From positions 1 through 64,000 of the forward strand of contig JAVKHY010000009.1 of the NCBI GenBank assembly GCA_031459765.1: a DNA stretch of 64,000 nt, given 5' to 3'. The position numbers and the translations under genes are program-made. Below, piece by piece: positions 52,717 through 60,484 of this stretch (position 1 is the stretch's first letter; each line of letters begins with the position of its first letter). Below the pieces are notes generated by a model. That model saw only the letters and a program-made list of their open reading frames with translations, was not told where the DNA came from and made no database searches. The DNA comes from Armatimonadota bacterium. GTDB taxonomy: Bacteria > Sysuimicrobiota > Sysuimicrobiia > Sysuimicrobiales > Kaftiobacteriaceae.

Positions 52717-53268
52717 ATGGAGACCATTGCCGTGGAGCGGTTCGTGGAGGCGGTGGCAGCCCTGCTGGAGGAAATCCACGTCGGGCCGCCTGATCCCCAC
52801 TCCACCTGGGTGACGAGCAACGAACCGGGGTCTGGGGTGGTGGGGACTCTTGAGGGCATTCCCGCGGATGTGGCCTCCCGTCCGCCGGCCCCGGGCATGA
52901 ACACCATCGCCGCCCACGCCGAGCACCTGCGGTACGCGCTGGAGCTGGCCATCCGCGCCCTCGACGGCGAGGACGCATACGCCACCGCCGATTGGGCGGG
53001 CAGCTGGCGGACGCAGACGGTGGATGGACCGAGGTGGGACAGGCTGCGCGCGGCCCTGCGGGAGCAGCACCGCCGTCTCCTGGACATCCTCCGCGACCGC
53101 CGGGACTGGTCGGATCGGGACACGCTGTGGGGAGTGCTGGCCCTGGTCGGCCACGGGGCCTACCACCTGGGAGCCATCCGCCAGCTGGCCCGGCTGCTCA
53201 CATCTTCCAGATCGCGGGGCCGGTCCCGGGGCGGAACACGAAGACCTGAATCACCTGGCCGCTTCTGA
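52717..53268 (+). CDS. DinB-family protein
   Basis: A 183-residue four-helix bundle protein. IAAHAEHLRYALELAIRA and LVGHGAYHLGAIRQLARL supply conserved His residues of the metal site of DinB/YfiT-like proteins. Members include thiol transferases and stress proteins. GGGAGG just before ATG 52717 supports the start. The last 23 residues are arginine-rich and overlap the 3' end of a convergent minus-strand gene by 71 nt, so the true end may be less conserved than the core. Confidence 0.8.
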   Translation: METIAVERFVEAVAALLEEIHVGPPDPHSTWVTSNEPGSGVVGTLEGIPADVASRPPAPGMNTIAAHAEHLRYALELAIRALDGEDAYATADWAGSWRTQTVDGPRWDRLRAALREQHRRLLDILRDRRDWSDRDTLWGVLALVGHGAYHLGAIRQLARLLTSSRSRGRSRGGTRRPESPGRF

Positions 53269-53725
53269 CAACAAAGGCTGCACCGATGTCATTGAAGATG
53301 AGACGTGTCAACCCGGTCCCGACCGACGTCGTCCTCGTGGGCGCGCCGTAGGCTGCGGTCACGGCCTCGAGCGGATCTCCCGGACCCACGTTCCTGGCTG
53401 TCTTGTAGTTGCTGGAGACCACCATGAGATAGATGGCCTTCCCGGTCTGGGGATCGTTGATCCCCATGCCGAAGAGCACGTGCGACCAGTACACGGTCAT
53501 CACGCCCGGCTGGACATCGTCTCCGGGCCGGATGTCGACAATGGCCGAGCCCTGGCCGCGCGGCAGGTTCGGGGGTCTGACCATCTGCTCCACCTCGCCG
53601 ACCGTCATCTCGAGGGTCCACCGGCCAATGCGCTCTCCCGGCACGATCAGGCGGTCGTCGGGGGGCTGGGCTCCCCCGGGAAGCGCGAGCCACAAGACGG
53701 CGACGACCGCCCCGATGATCCTCAC
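53198..53725 (-). CDS. Exported protein of unknown function
   Basis: A 175-residue protein. VRIIGAVVAVLWLALPGGAQ is a signal peptide with cleavage near GGAQ. The mature protein repeats a motif like short SmpA/BamE-like or DUF-type repeats: LEMTVGEVEQMVRPP and VGPGDPLEAVTAAYGAPTRT, each followed by strands. That layout suggests a small periplasmic binding or assembly role. GTG 53725 is the start; a much longer open frame upstream reads through a different gene. It overlaps dinB antisense by 71 nt. Confidence 0.68.
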   Translation of the reverse strand: MRIIGAVVAVLWLALPGGAQPPDDRLIVPGERIGRWTLEMTVGEVEQMVRPPNLPRGQGSAIVDIRPGDDVQPGVMTVYWSHVLFGMGINDPQTGKAIYLMVVSSNYKTARNVGPGDPLEAVTAAYGAPTRTTSVGTGLTRLIFNDIGAAFVVRSGQVIQVFVFRPGTGPAIWKM

Positions 53726-54118
53726 CGCCGGTCCCCCTGACCTGTTTGAAACTCCGTCGGCTCCCCGCCCGGGAGCAGGACCAGAGCCAGACCGAGGCCG
53801 GTCGCGGCGGCGAAGAAGACACCACCGACCCAGAGTTCGGGAGTTAGCGCGACGAAGATGGTCTGCGCAAGTCTCCGTTCCCGGAGTGCCGACATCCCCA
53901 GCGCCACCGTGGTGAACATCGTCGTGGTGGCCAGCGTCAACCGACAGCAGGGACGGAAGGAGCCGCCGGAGCGTGGGGTCCGTTCCGGGTCCGCCCAAGC
54001 GGCGCGCAGCGGGCTTGCCCATGTGCCACAGCATGTCCCTCACCGTCCCGAGCGTGAAGATCCCCAGGCCCAGGGTCCGCCAGGAGACCGTCGCGAGGTC
54101 CAGGGCCTTGACCGCGAC
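53722..54118 (-). pseudogene. Possible frameshifted membrane-protein gene
   Basis: The downstream half (53722-53940) encodes two hydrophobic segments: TTTMFTTVALGMSALRERRL and then LWVGGVFFAAATGLGLALVL. In another frame just upstream (to about 54118) the text reads ALDLATVSWRTLGLGIFTLG, LWHMGKPAARR and LRRLLPSLLS, also membrane-like. An AGGAGGT lies at 54121-54127 but no ATG, GTG or TTG follows at the right distance. A frameshift near 53940 plus loss of the start would explain this. A short real gene from TTG 53940 or ATG 53919 is the alternative. Confidence 0.4.
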
Positions 54119-54494
54119 TTACCTCCTCGAGGGCCCGGCCTGCTGCCACGATACGTCGACGCGGCCTGCACCGCACAGTGCTGATTGTCCCCCTTGCCTG
54201 GAGATCGTGTCCCGATTTTCCGGGACACGCTCGACGCGCGCCGCTGATTCCCGGACCGTCCTCATTCCCGGTGGCGTCTAAGACGGAGAAACTGTCCGGA
54301 GCCCCAGGTCGGTGGGAAGCTCGGTTTGCAGAACCGCTGGGAGGAGGCGCCGCAGCGTACTTCACAACGCGCGCCGAGTCGCGTACCATCAGGGCAAGTG
54401 GTTTACCGAACGGCTCCAGGGCACGATCCTTACAGAACTGTCGCGGTGAACGGTAGGAAGCAGGGACCGACGGCGTGGAACTAGCCAGTCCAAC
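54119..54494. other. Intergenic region with a 9-bp perfect palindrome
   Basis: About 375 bp without a convincing gene. It holds an inverted repeat CGTGTCCCG (54206-54214) and CGGGACACG (54221-54229) around ATTTTC. The loop is T-rich but the hairpin is not followed by a U-tract. It could be an operator for the large regulator gene downstream, a terminator or an old mobile-element end; no transposase or direct repeats support the last. Confidence 0.4.
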
Positions 54495-55724
54495 ATGGCC
54501 GTCCCCGCCCACATCCCCAGCGCAAAGATCACCCCGCCTCGAATCGGCGTCCCGCTCTTGAAGCGTGAGCGACTCCTGTCCATGGTCCACGAGGGGCTGA
54601 CGCGCCGATTGCTCATCCTGTGCGCGGAGGCCGGATACGGGAAGACCAGCCTGCTGTTGTCTGCCCTCCCCGAGGTTGGCGGGCCCGTAGCGTGGCTCAC
54701 CCTCGATGAGTCCGACGCAGATCCCAACCTGTTCGGCGCCGGCTTGATCGCGGCCGTCGGCGCCGTGGTGCCGGAGACCGGTGACCTGGTGCCGGGCATC
54801 CTGACGATGGGACCAGACATGGCGGAGCTGCGTCGGGCCTTGCTGGGTGCGCTGGACAGCCTGCCTGAGACGGTCATCGTCCTTGACGACTTCCATACCG
54901 TTGAGCGCAACCCAGAGATCGTGCGCCTGGTAGACGATCTCCTCGGCCACCTTCCGCCACCTATCCGCCTGGTCATCGCCACGCGGACCTGGCCGCGCCT
55001 GCAGGTCCTTCCCCGCCTCCTGGTCCAGGGCCAGGCCACAACGGTCGACCACAGCCACCTCAAGTTCTCACGGGACGAGACCGCAGCGTTCTTTCGCGCC
55101 AGCCACAGCCTCGAGATGGACGATCTCCTCGCCGGCGGCCTCACCGAACGCACCGAGGGATGGCCGGCCGCCCTGCAGCTGATTGCCCTCAGGGCCAAAG
55201 CCCAGGGCCGGGCCGATGTGCACGGCACTCCGCGAGAGATCTACGATTACCTGGCCGCCACCGTGCTGGACACGCTCGACCCGGTGACCCGAGGCTTCGT
55301 CCTGCGCGCGTCGATCCTGACCGAGCTCTGGCCGTCGGTGTGCCAGGCGCTGGTGCCGGAGGTGGACGCGGGGACGATGCTGGCGGAAGTGGAGCGCAGC
55401 AACCTCTTCCTCTACCGCCTCGACGACGCGGGCCCACGGTATCGCTTCCACCAGTTGTTCGCTGAGTTCCTCCGGCAGCGCTTGAGCGACGAAGAGGGAT
55501 CGAAGGCGGTCTCGGCCCTGCACTATGCGGCGGCGCAACGGTTTGAAGCAGAAGGCATCCCCGACCTTGCCGTGCGCCACTACTTCGCGGCGGGAGCGCT
55601 CGGGGAGGCCGAGCGGGTGATGAAGCCGCTGCACGGCGACCGGCTCACCTCCCGTCTGGCCTATGCGTTCCGCGACCTGGCCTGCGGCTGCCCGAGGACG
55701 TTCAGCAGCAGTACCCGTGGATGA
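54495..55724 (+). CDS. STAND-family regulator, N-terminal half (frameshifted from the next gene)
   Basis: A 409-codon frame encoding the N-terminus of a MalT/SARP-type regulator. It starts AVPAHIPSAKITPPRIGVPL, then Walker A ILCAEAGYGKTSLL, Walker B ETVIVLDDFH, and sensor FHQLFAEFLRQRL, the standard STAND order. Near 55680 the text leaves the family pattern: FRDLACGCPRTFSSSTRG ends in TGA, while the next frame continues RLPEDVQQQYPWM, which fits. One missing base at about 55680-55690 joins the two. As read, the protein lacks TPR and DNA-binding parts. It could be a real pseudogene, a sequencing error or a -1 programmed shift. Confidence 0.8.
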   Translation: MAVPAHIPSAKITPPRIGVPLLKRERLLSMVHEGLTRRLLILCAEAGYGKTSLLLSALPEVGGPVAWLTLDESDADPNLFGAGLIAAVGAVVPETGDLVPGILTMGPDMAELRRALLGALDSLPETVIVLDDFHTVERNPEIVRLVDDLLGHLPPPIRLVIATRTWPRLQVLPRLLVQGQATTVDHSHLKFSRDETAAFFRASHSLEMDDLLAGGLTERTEGWPAALQLIALRAKAQGRADVHGTPREIYDYLAATVLDTLDPVTRGFVLRASILTELWPSVCQALVPEVDAGTMLAEVERSNLFLYRLDDAGPRYRFHQLFAEFLRQRLSDEEGSKAVSALHYAAAQRFEAEGIPDLAVRHYFAAGALGEAERVMKPLHGDRLTSRLAYAFRDLACGCPRTFSSSTRG

Positions 55725-57835
55725 CGCGCTGCGGGGCCAGCGCGTGCCGATACGTCGGCGACTACGCCGGAGGCCTTGCCCTCGCGGAGCGTGCCGCCGC
55801 AGCGGCGAGAGGGCGTGATCCCAACCTCTGGGCGTTTTCCATGCACGGGATCGCCGTCATGCTGCTGCACATGGACCGGTTTGAAGAAGCGGCACGCACA
55901 TGCCAGGAGGCCCTGGCCTCTTTGGCCGCTGATGTCGAACCGCGCTGGAAGATCGCCCTGCTGGTCGTTCTGGCCGACAGCCTTCTGCATCTGGGACGGC
56001 TGGGTGAAGCGGAAAGTCTTCTCCCCGCCATCGAGCGCGCCGCCCCGGTCCCTCAACCCGGGAGGGGACTGCGCGAGAAGTATTTCCGCGCGGCTCTCGC
56101 TCTGGCGCGCCTGGAGTTCGCTCGTGCGGCCGAGCTCTATCGGGCGGCGCTGGACGAGGCCACAGCCGTCGGCTCTCAGACCTACGAAACCTGGATTCTG
56201 GCCGACATCGTTGCCGTCGAACTCGGACGTCGCGATCTGGCAGCGGCGCGAACTGCCCTGCAGCGGGCGCAAACCTCCCACGCCGGCACGGGTGAGCGTC
56301 AGACCGATCTGCAGCTCACGAACCACGCAGGCAGCGTCGCCCTGCTGGCCCACGACCCCTCTGAAGCGGCTCGGTTGTACCAGCGAACGCTGGCGTCGTG
56401 GCGCGAAGGCGAAACGCAGGAACCCCGCATCCTGGCGCTGCTCGGTCTCGCCCGCGCGGCGCGGGCGCAGGGGAATCCGACGGAAGCGGAGAGCCTGCTC
56501 AATGCGGCATCCTCGAGTGCAGAGCGCTGCCGTTTTGGGAAGCTCCTTCCTGAAATCCGACTGGAACAGATCAGTGTACTGTACGCGCGGGGGGAGGCGG
56601 CCCACGCCGCAACCCTGCTCCCCGCCGTCCGTGAGGCGTTCTCCGAGTGGGGAACGCTTCCGGGGCTGGCGCGGGTTGCGCTCTGGGAGGCTCAACTGAC
56701 CGCACCGCCGCCGGATGATCTCCTCCACATCGCCGTCACGCAGGCGGCCCAGGCGAAAGACGACCTGATCCCGTTCCTGGCGACGGAGGCCGCCTGGACC
56801 GCACCGCTGCTGCTCACGGCGCTCGGGCGAGGCGTTGAGCCGCACGCCGCGGAGAGCCTGCTGGTCGCGCTGGGGTCGGATGCGGTGGACGCCCTGGTGC
56901 GGGCGCTCGCCGATCCGCAGTTGCGGCTCCGGGCCATCGGCCTCCTCGGGGCGATCGGTGACCCGCGGGCGCGGCGGCCTCTGCTCCAGCTCGCCCGCAA
57001 GGACCCGCAGGTGCGGACGCTCTGCGAACAGGCGGTGGCCAGATTGCGCCCACCGGAACCGGTGACCCTTCGAATCTCACTCCTGGGCCGGTTCGAAATC
57101 CTGAGGAACGGCCGCCCCATCCCGGAGGCCGCGTGGAAGACCCACAAGGTGAAGGCCCTGCTGGAGTTCCTGCTTCTCCACCGCAGCCGGCTCGTCTCCC
57201 GTGACGAGATCATCGAAGCCCTGTGGCCGGAAGCCGACCCGCGGGCCGGTGACGTCCGCCTCAAAGGGGCCGTGAAGACGCTCCGCCAGACCCTGGAACC
57301 GCTCCTCGAGGGCCCGCAGTCGAGCTTCATCGTGCGCCGCGGATCCCTCCTCCGGTTCGAGAGCGCCGGGCGCTGCTGGATCGATGTCGACGAGTACGAC
57401 CGGATGCGTGCCGAGGCCCAGGGCCACGAGGCGGCCGGGCGTCTGGCCGAGGCGGTGACCGCGCTCGAGCGGGCCGCCGCGCTGTATCGCGGCGATCTGC
57501 TGGAAGAGGAGCGGTACGCGGACTGGCCGGCCGCCGAGCGCGAGCGCCGCCGGGAGATCCAGATCGCGGTCCTGGAGACCCTGGCCGATCTGCACGCCCG
57601 ACGGCGGGACTACCGCCGGGCGCTGGAGGCGATCGGGCAGGTGCTGGCCCTGGACCGCCTGCGCGAACCGGCCTACCGCCACTTCATGCGGTACGCCCTC
57701 GCCCGGGGCGACCGCCAGGCGGCGATCCGCGCCTACCTGACCTGCGAACAGCTCCTCCGGGAAGAATTGGGCGTCGGCCCGCAGCCCGAGACCGTCGCCC
57801 TCTACGAACAGGCCCGCGCCCTGACCCCGGCCTGA
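55721..57835 (+). CDS. STAND/BTAD regulator, C-terminal half (TPR, HEAT, winged helix, BTAD)
   Basis: A 704-codon frame. It starts with TPR-like helices (YAGGLALAERAAAAARG, ARTCQEALASLAADV) to about residue 370. A short HEAT-like block follows (VDALVRALADPQLRLRAIGL, GDPRARRPLLQLARKD). Then come the OmpR-type winged helix TLRISLLGRFEILRNGRPIP, with SRLVSRDEIIEALWP, and a BTAD domain with LRREIQIAVLETLADLHARR-type helices to the end. This is the output half of the regulator begun at 54495. The in-frame sequence before ATG 55721 (RLPEDVQQQYPW) also fits the family, so the ATG is probably not a true start. Confidence 0.8.
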   Translation: MTRCGASACRYVGDYAGGLALAERAAAAARGRDPNLWAFSMHGIAVMLLHMDRFEEAARTCQEALASLAADVEPRWKIALLVVLADSLLHLGRLGEAESLLPAIERAAPVPQPGRGLREKYFRAALALARLEFARAAELYRAALDEATAVGSQTYETWILADIVAVELGRRDLAAARTALQRAQTSHAGTGERQTDLQLTNHAGSVALLAHDPSEAARLYQRTLASWREGETQEPRILALLGLARAARAQGNPTEAESLLNAASSSAERCRFGKLLPEIRLEQISVLYARGEAAHAATLLPAVREAFSEWGTLPGLARVALWEAQLTAPPPDDLLHIAVTQAAQAKDDLIPFLATEAAWTAPLLLTALGRGVEPHAAESLLVALGSDAVDALVRALADPQLRLRAIGLLGAIGDPRARRPLLQLARKDPQVRTLCEQAVARLRPPEPVTLRISLLGRFEILRNGRPIPEAAWKTHKVKALLEFLLLHRSRLVSRDEIIEALWPEADPRAGDVRLKGAVKTLRQTLEPLLEGPQSSFIVRRGSLLRFESAGRCWIDVDEYDRMRAEAQGHEAAGRLAEAVTALERAAALYRGDLLEEERYADWPAAERERRREIQIAVLETLADLHARRRDYRRALEAIGQVLALDRLREPAYRHFMRYALARGDRQAAIRAYLTCEQLLREELGVGPQPETVALYEQARALTPA

Positions 57836-57906
57836 GGCATTTCACCCCAGTTTCACCGCCGTCTCCTATGTTCTCCCCGACCGGGTGGATTCCGGCGGAG
57901 GCGGCC

Positions 57907-58089
57907 ATGGCAGGGGAGATTCAGTCCGCGTCGTTTGTCGTCCGGCTCAGGGTGGACCCCTCAGAACGCCGGCGCTGGTGGGGGGAAGCCCAGCATGTCG
58001 AGACCGGCGAGCGGATCGCCTTCCGCGACCAGGGGAAGCTCCTGGAGTTCCTGCAGCGGCACCTGCGGAAGCTGGAGGACACCCAATGA
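57907..58089 (+). CDS. Small unknown soluble protein
   Basis: A 60-residue protein, AGEIQSASFVVRLRVDPSER then WWGEAQHVETGERIAFRDQG and KLLEFLQRHLRKLED. It looks like one small alpha/beta domain, with strands ending in a helix. I do not know a characterised member. GGCGGAGGCGGCC precedes ATG 57907. The stop overlaps an ATG at 58086, and the rhodanese gene follows. It may work with the rhodanese or the regulator upstream. Confidence 0.55.
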   Translation: MAGEIQSASFVVRLRVDPSERRRWWGEAQHVETGERIAFRDQGKLLEFLQRHLRKLEDTQ

Positions 58090-58112
58090 GTCGTCACGCG
58101 GAGGTGAGGAAG

Positions 58113-58886
58113 ATGCGGTGGATTGCCGCAGTGTGCGCCACGATCGTCGGGATCGCCCTGACCGTGGGCGGGTTCGCCGGCGCCCAAACCGTCGCCACCA
58201 TCATGGCGGCGAAGCTCCTGGAGCCGAACCAGAAGACGGTGGAGGTGTCGACCGAGGAACTCATCAGGATCCTCGCCGACGGGAGCGCCGTCGTCTTCGA
58301 CGCGCGCCCGCACCTGGAATGGGCCATCAGCCACATTCCGGGCGCCAACAACGCGGCCCCCAAGCCGGGGGTCCCGATGTCCCAGTACGTGTCCGACGTC
58401 AACGAGATCCTGCGGGCCGTCAACGGCGACAAGACCCGCCCGATCGTCCTCTACTGCAACGGACCCTTCTGCGGCAAGAGCAAGCGGCTCGGGGAGGAGC
58501 TCCTGGCGGCCGGGTTCACCAACGTCCGGCGGTACCAGCTCGGGGCGCCGACCTGGCGGGCGCTGGTCGGCTACATGGAGATCGAGCTCAACGGCGTGCT
58601 CTACGCCTACCGGAACGACAAGACCGCGGTGTTTGTGGATGCCCGGTCTCCCGAGGAGTTCAAGACGGGGTCCCTCCCCGGAGCCAAGAACATCCCCCTG
58701 GCCGAGGTGAAGGCGGCGAAGGACGACGGTCGCCTGCCGATGGAGGACCACAACACGCGGATCATCGTCTTCGGAAAGGACAGCGCGCAGGCGCGGCCTG
58801 TGGCCGAGGCCATCGCCAGAGAAGCCTTCCACAACGTCACGTACTTCGTGGGGACGTTCAGCACGCTGCGGTCGGTAATCAAGTAG
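58113..58886 (+). CDS. Exported protein with two rhodanese domains
   Basis: A 257-residue protein. MRWIAAVCATIVGIALTVGG is a signal peptide. Rhodanese domain 1 spans about 45-150, with LYCNGPFCGKSKRLGEELLA containing the active-site Cys. Domain 2 has the VFVDARSPEEFKTGSLPGAK CDC25-like core, but its loop (IIVFGKDSAQARPVAEAI) has no Cys, so it is inactive and perhaps structural. It probably acts in sulfur transfer outside the cytoplasm. ATG 58113 is preferred because GGAGGTGA lies 5 nt upstream; ATG 58086 is the alternative. Confidence 0.85.
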   Translation: MRWIAAVCATIVGIALTVGGFAGAQTVATIMAAKLLEPNQKTVEVSTEELIRILADGSAVVFDARPHLEWAISHIPGANNAAPKPGVPMSQYVSDVNEILRAVNGDKTRPIVLYCNGPFCGKSKRLGEELLAAGFTNVRRYQLGAPTWRALVGYMEIELNGVLYAYRNDKTAVFVDARSPEEFKTGSLPGAKNIPLAEVKAAKDDGRLPMEDHNTRIIVFGKDSAQARPVAEAIAREAFHNVTYFVGTFSTLRSVIK

Positions 58887-58899
58887 TACAACACCGCGG

Positions 58900-58923
58900 G
58901 GGGAGTCGCGGCAGCGGCTCCCC
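58900..58923 (+). terminator. Hairpin after the rhodanese gene
   Basis: A 10-bp stem, GGGGAGTCGC (58900-58909) and GCGGCTCCCC (58914-58923), with a GGCA loop and one G-U wobble. It begins 14 nt after the rhodanese stop. There is no U-tract. The rest of the gap 58887-59166 (part of a 317-bp gene-free stretch) shows nothing else I can support. Confidence 0.5.
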
Positions 58924-59166
58924 TGCGCGACTGTCCGCTCTAACGGCGCCGCGACCCGCTCACGTTGGGTCACCGTCGACCTGAGGAGGAATCCGAGGTT
59001 ATCGGCTTTGGTGCCGGGAACCCGTCTCCGGTTCCATCCAACGTCCACCGCCTCACGCTCGGCCGCCTGTCATCCCCAGGAGTTCGCAGGAGAAAGGTAC
59101 GCGTGGCCTCCCTGACGATCTCCCGAATCAGCCGTTCACCCCGGCTGGCTTTCGCCTGCCACTATC

Positions 59167-59203
59167 CCTTGAACAAGGAGATCATCCTTGCTAAAGTAAG
59201 GAT
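59167..59203 (+). promoter_or_regulatory. Operator/promoter of the AbrB-PIN pair, apparently leaderless
   Basis: Two related palindromes are visible: CCTTG-AA-CAAGG at 59167-59178 and ATCCTT (59184-59189) with AAGGAT (59198-59203). A TTGAAC box (59169-59174) and TAAAGT (59192-59197) are spaced by 17 bp, a plausible sigma-70 promoter whose start point would fall at or next to the ATG at 59204. Toxin-antitoxin pairs of this type autoregulate by binding palindromes over their promoter, which fits both repeats. Confidence 0.6.
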
Positions 59204-59488
59204 ATGGCAAAAGTCACATCCAAGCTTCAGGTCACCGTCCCCAAAACGGTCGCCAAGCACTTCGGGATCCGACCCGGAGACGAAATCGAGTGGGTGATCG
59301 CCGGAGACGCCATCCGCGTCCTGCCCGCCCGGACCCATCAGCCTTCCCGCGACCCTGCGGAGCGGCTTCGCCTCTTCGACCTGGCGACGGCGCGCCAGCG
59401 GAACCGCAACGCCTCGCTCCGGCTCAAGCCTGCACGCCAGCGGGGCTGGACCCGCCAGGACCTCTACGCCCGTGCCCGCCCTCGTTGA
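59204..59488 (+). CDS. AbrB/MazE-type antitoxin
   Basis: A 94-residue protein. The N-terminal swapped-hairpin DNA-binding domain reads AKVTSKLQVTVPKTVAKHFG and then IRPGDEIEWVIAGDAIRVLP. The basic, charged tail (RQRNRNASLRLKPARQRGWT) is the likely toxin-binding region. It binds the operator and neutralises the PIN toxin encoded downstream, overlapping by 17 nt. No clear Shine-Dalgarno lies at normal distance from ATG 59204, so it is probably leaderless. Confidence 0.87.
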   Translation: MAKVTSKLQVTVPKTVAKHFGIRPGDEIEWVIAGDAIRVLPARTHQPSRDPAERLRLFDLATARQRNRNASLRLKPARQRGWTRQDLYARARPR

Positions 59489-59906
59489 CACGAACGTCCT
59501 CGTCTATCGCTTCGATCCACGGTTCCCTCGCAAGCAGCGGATCGCGACAGAGATCCTGAGGCGCGGGATTGCCGAGGACACGATCCGCGTGCCCCACCAG
59601 GCGATCGTCGAGTTCGTCGCAGCGGTCACGCGACCCCTCGCGCGCGGGAAGCCGCTCCTTTCCATCATGGATGCCACTCGTGAGGCCGAGGAGATGCTCG
59701 CTCAGTTTACCGTCCTTTACCCCGATGGGGCTCTCCTGAGAACGGCCCTCCGCGGGGCTGTCGCCTACCAGTTGCCCTGGTTTGATGCCCACCTCTGGGC
59801 CTATGCTGAACACTTTGGCCTCTCTGAACTCCTCTCGGAGGATTTCCAACACGATCGTCTGTACGGCAGCGTCCGAGCAATCAACCCATTCCTCCAGAAG
59901 CGCTGA
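59472..59906 (+). CDS. PIN-domain toxin (VapC-like)
   Basis: A 144-residue PIN-domain ribonuclease. VPALVDTNVLVYRFDPRFPR carries the first acidic residue (Asp), IVEFVAAVTRP the conserved Glu, and LPWFDAHLWAYAEHFG the third acidic position. It is expected to cut RNA in the absence of the upstream antitoxin. GTG 59472 overlaps the antitoxin gene, so translation is coupled. The target RNA is unknown. Confidence 0.87.
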   Translation: MPALVDTNVLVYRFDPRFPRKQRIATEILRRGIAEDTIRVPHQAIVEFVAAVTRPLARGKPLLSIMDATREAEEMLAQFTVLYPDGALLRTALRGAVAYQLPWFDAHLWAYAEHFGLSELLSEDFQHDRLYGSVRAINPFLQKR

Positions 59907-60133
59907 CGCCCCGGGCCGGGTTCATCGCATGGAAGCCGCAGCCGGCAAGGAAGTCGCCCAGGGTGGGCACAGCCGCGCCGGCTGAGATCCGCGGTGGGAC
60001 AATCGTGGTTACAGCGGCCGGTCCGGAAGGGAGGCCTAAGGGTCAGGTCGCTTCCGAGAGATTGTGTCTCCCGCTGAGGACGGCGTGAAGGTCATTCACG
60101 AGCAGGAAGTACCCGAATGAAGCGGGTAGTCCG

Positions 60134-60217
60134 TGGTGCCGGGAGGGGGATTTGAACCCCCACGGGAATCCCATACGCCCCTCAAGCGTACGCGTCTGCC
60201 AGTTCCGCCATCCCGGC
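60134..60217 (-). tRNA. tRNA-Leu (anticodon GAG)
   Basis: The minus strand folds as a class II tRNA. The acceptor GCCGGGA pairs with TCCCGGC, the D-arm is GCGGAACTGGCAGACGC, and the anticodon arm TACGC-TTGAGGG-GCGTA has GAG at the anticodon. A long variable arm (TGGGATTCCCG) and the T-arm GGGGGTTCAAATCCCCC follow. Discriminator A is at 60137 and CCA is encoded (60136-60134). It lies directly downstream of secG, an arrangement also known in other bacteria for the Leu(GAG) tRNA. Confidence 0.95.
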
Positions 60218-60228
60218 AGTCCTCTTCG

Positions 60229-60234
60229 ATTATA
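60229..60234 (-). promoter_or_regulatory. TATAAT -10 box for tRNA-Leu
   Basis: A perfect TATAAT on the minus strand, 11 nt before the tRNA 5' end and just after the secG stop. The -35 region falls in the end of secG and is weak (a GTTCCA-like hexamer at 16-bp spacing). It would let the tRNA be made independently of secG readthrough. Confidence 0.6.
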
Positions 60235-60240
60235 CCCGAG

Positions 60241-60462
60241 CTACCTGAGGTGGAACGCCAGGTACGTGGAGGTGATGACGAACAGGACCGAGACCACCGC
60301 GGTGATCCGGGTGAACAGCGTCTCGCGCGGCCGGGGACCGTGGAAGAGGCGGGCGCTGCCGCCGATGGCGCCGAGTCCCTCCCCCTTCGGGCCCTGGAGC
60401 AGGATGACCCCGATCACCAGGAAAGCCAGGATAAAATGGACCGTCAGAACGGCCGTCCCCAC
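60241..60462 (-). CDS. secG: Preprotein translocase subunit SecG
   Basis: A 73-residue membrane protein with two helices: VLTVHFILAFLVIGVILLQG and ITAVVSVLFVITSTYLAFHL. The first helix is followed by PKGEGLGAIGGSARLF, which matches the conserved QxGKGxGLG loop of SecG. It helps the SecYEG channel. GTG 60462 is preceded by GGAGGTGAAGC. It is placed between glutamate synthase and the tRNA-Leu gene. Confidence 0.93.
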   Translation of the reverse strand: MGTAVLTVHFILAFLVIGVILLQGPKGEGLGAIGGSARLFHGPRPRETLFTRITAVVSVLFVITSTYLAFHLR

Positions 60463-60484
60463 GCTTCACCTCCGTGGCAATTGC

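Noticed and set aside
54206-54229. Perfect palindrome as an insertion-sequence end
   Set aside because: No transposase, second terminal repeat or target duplication; kept only as a possible regulatory or terminator hairpin.
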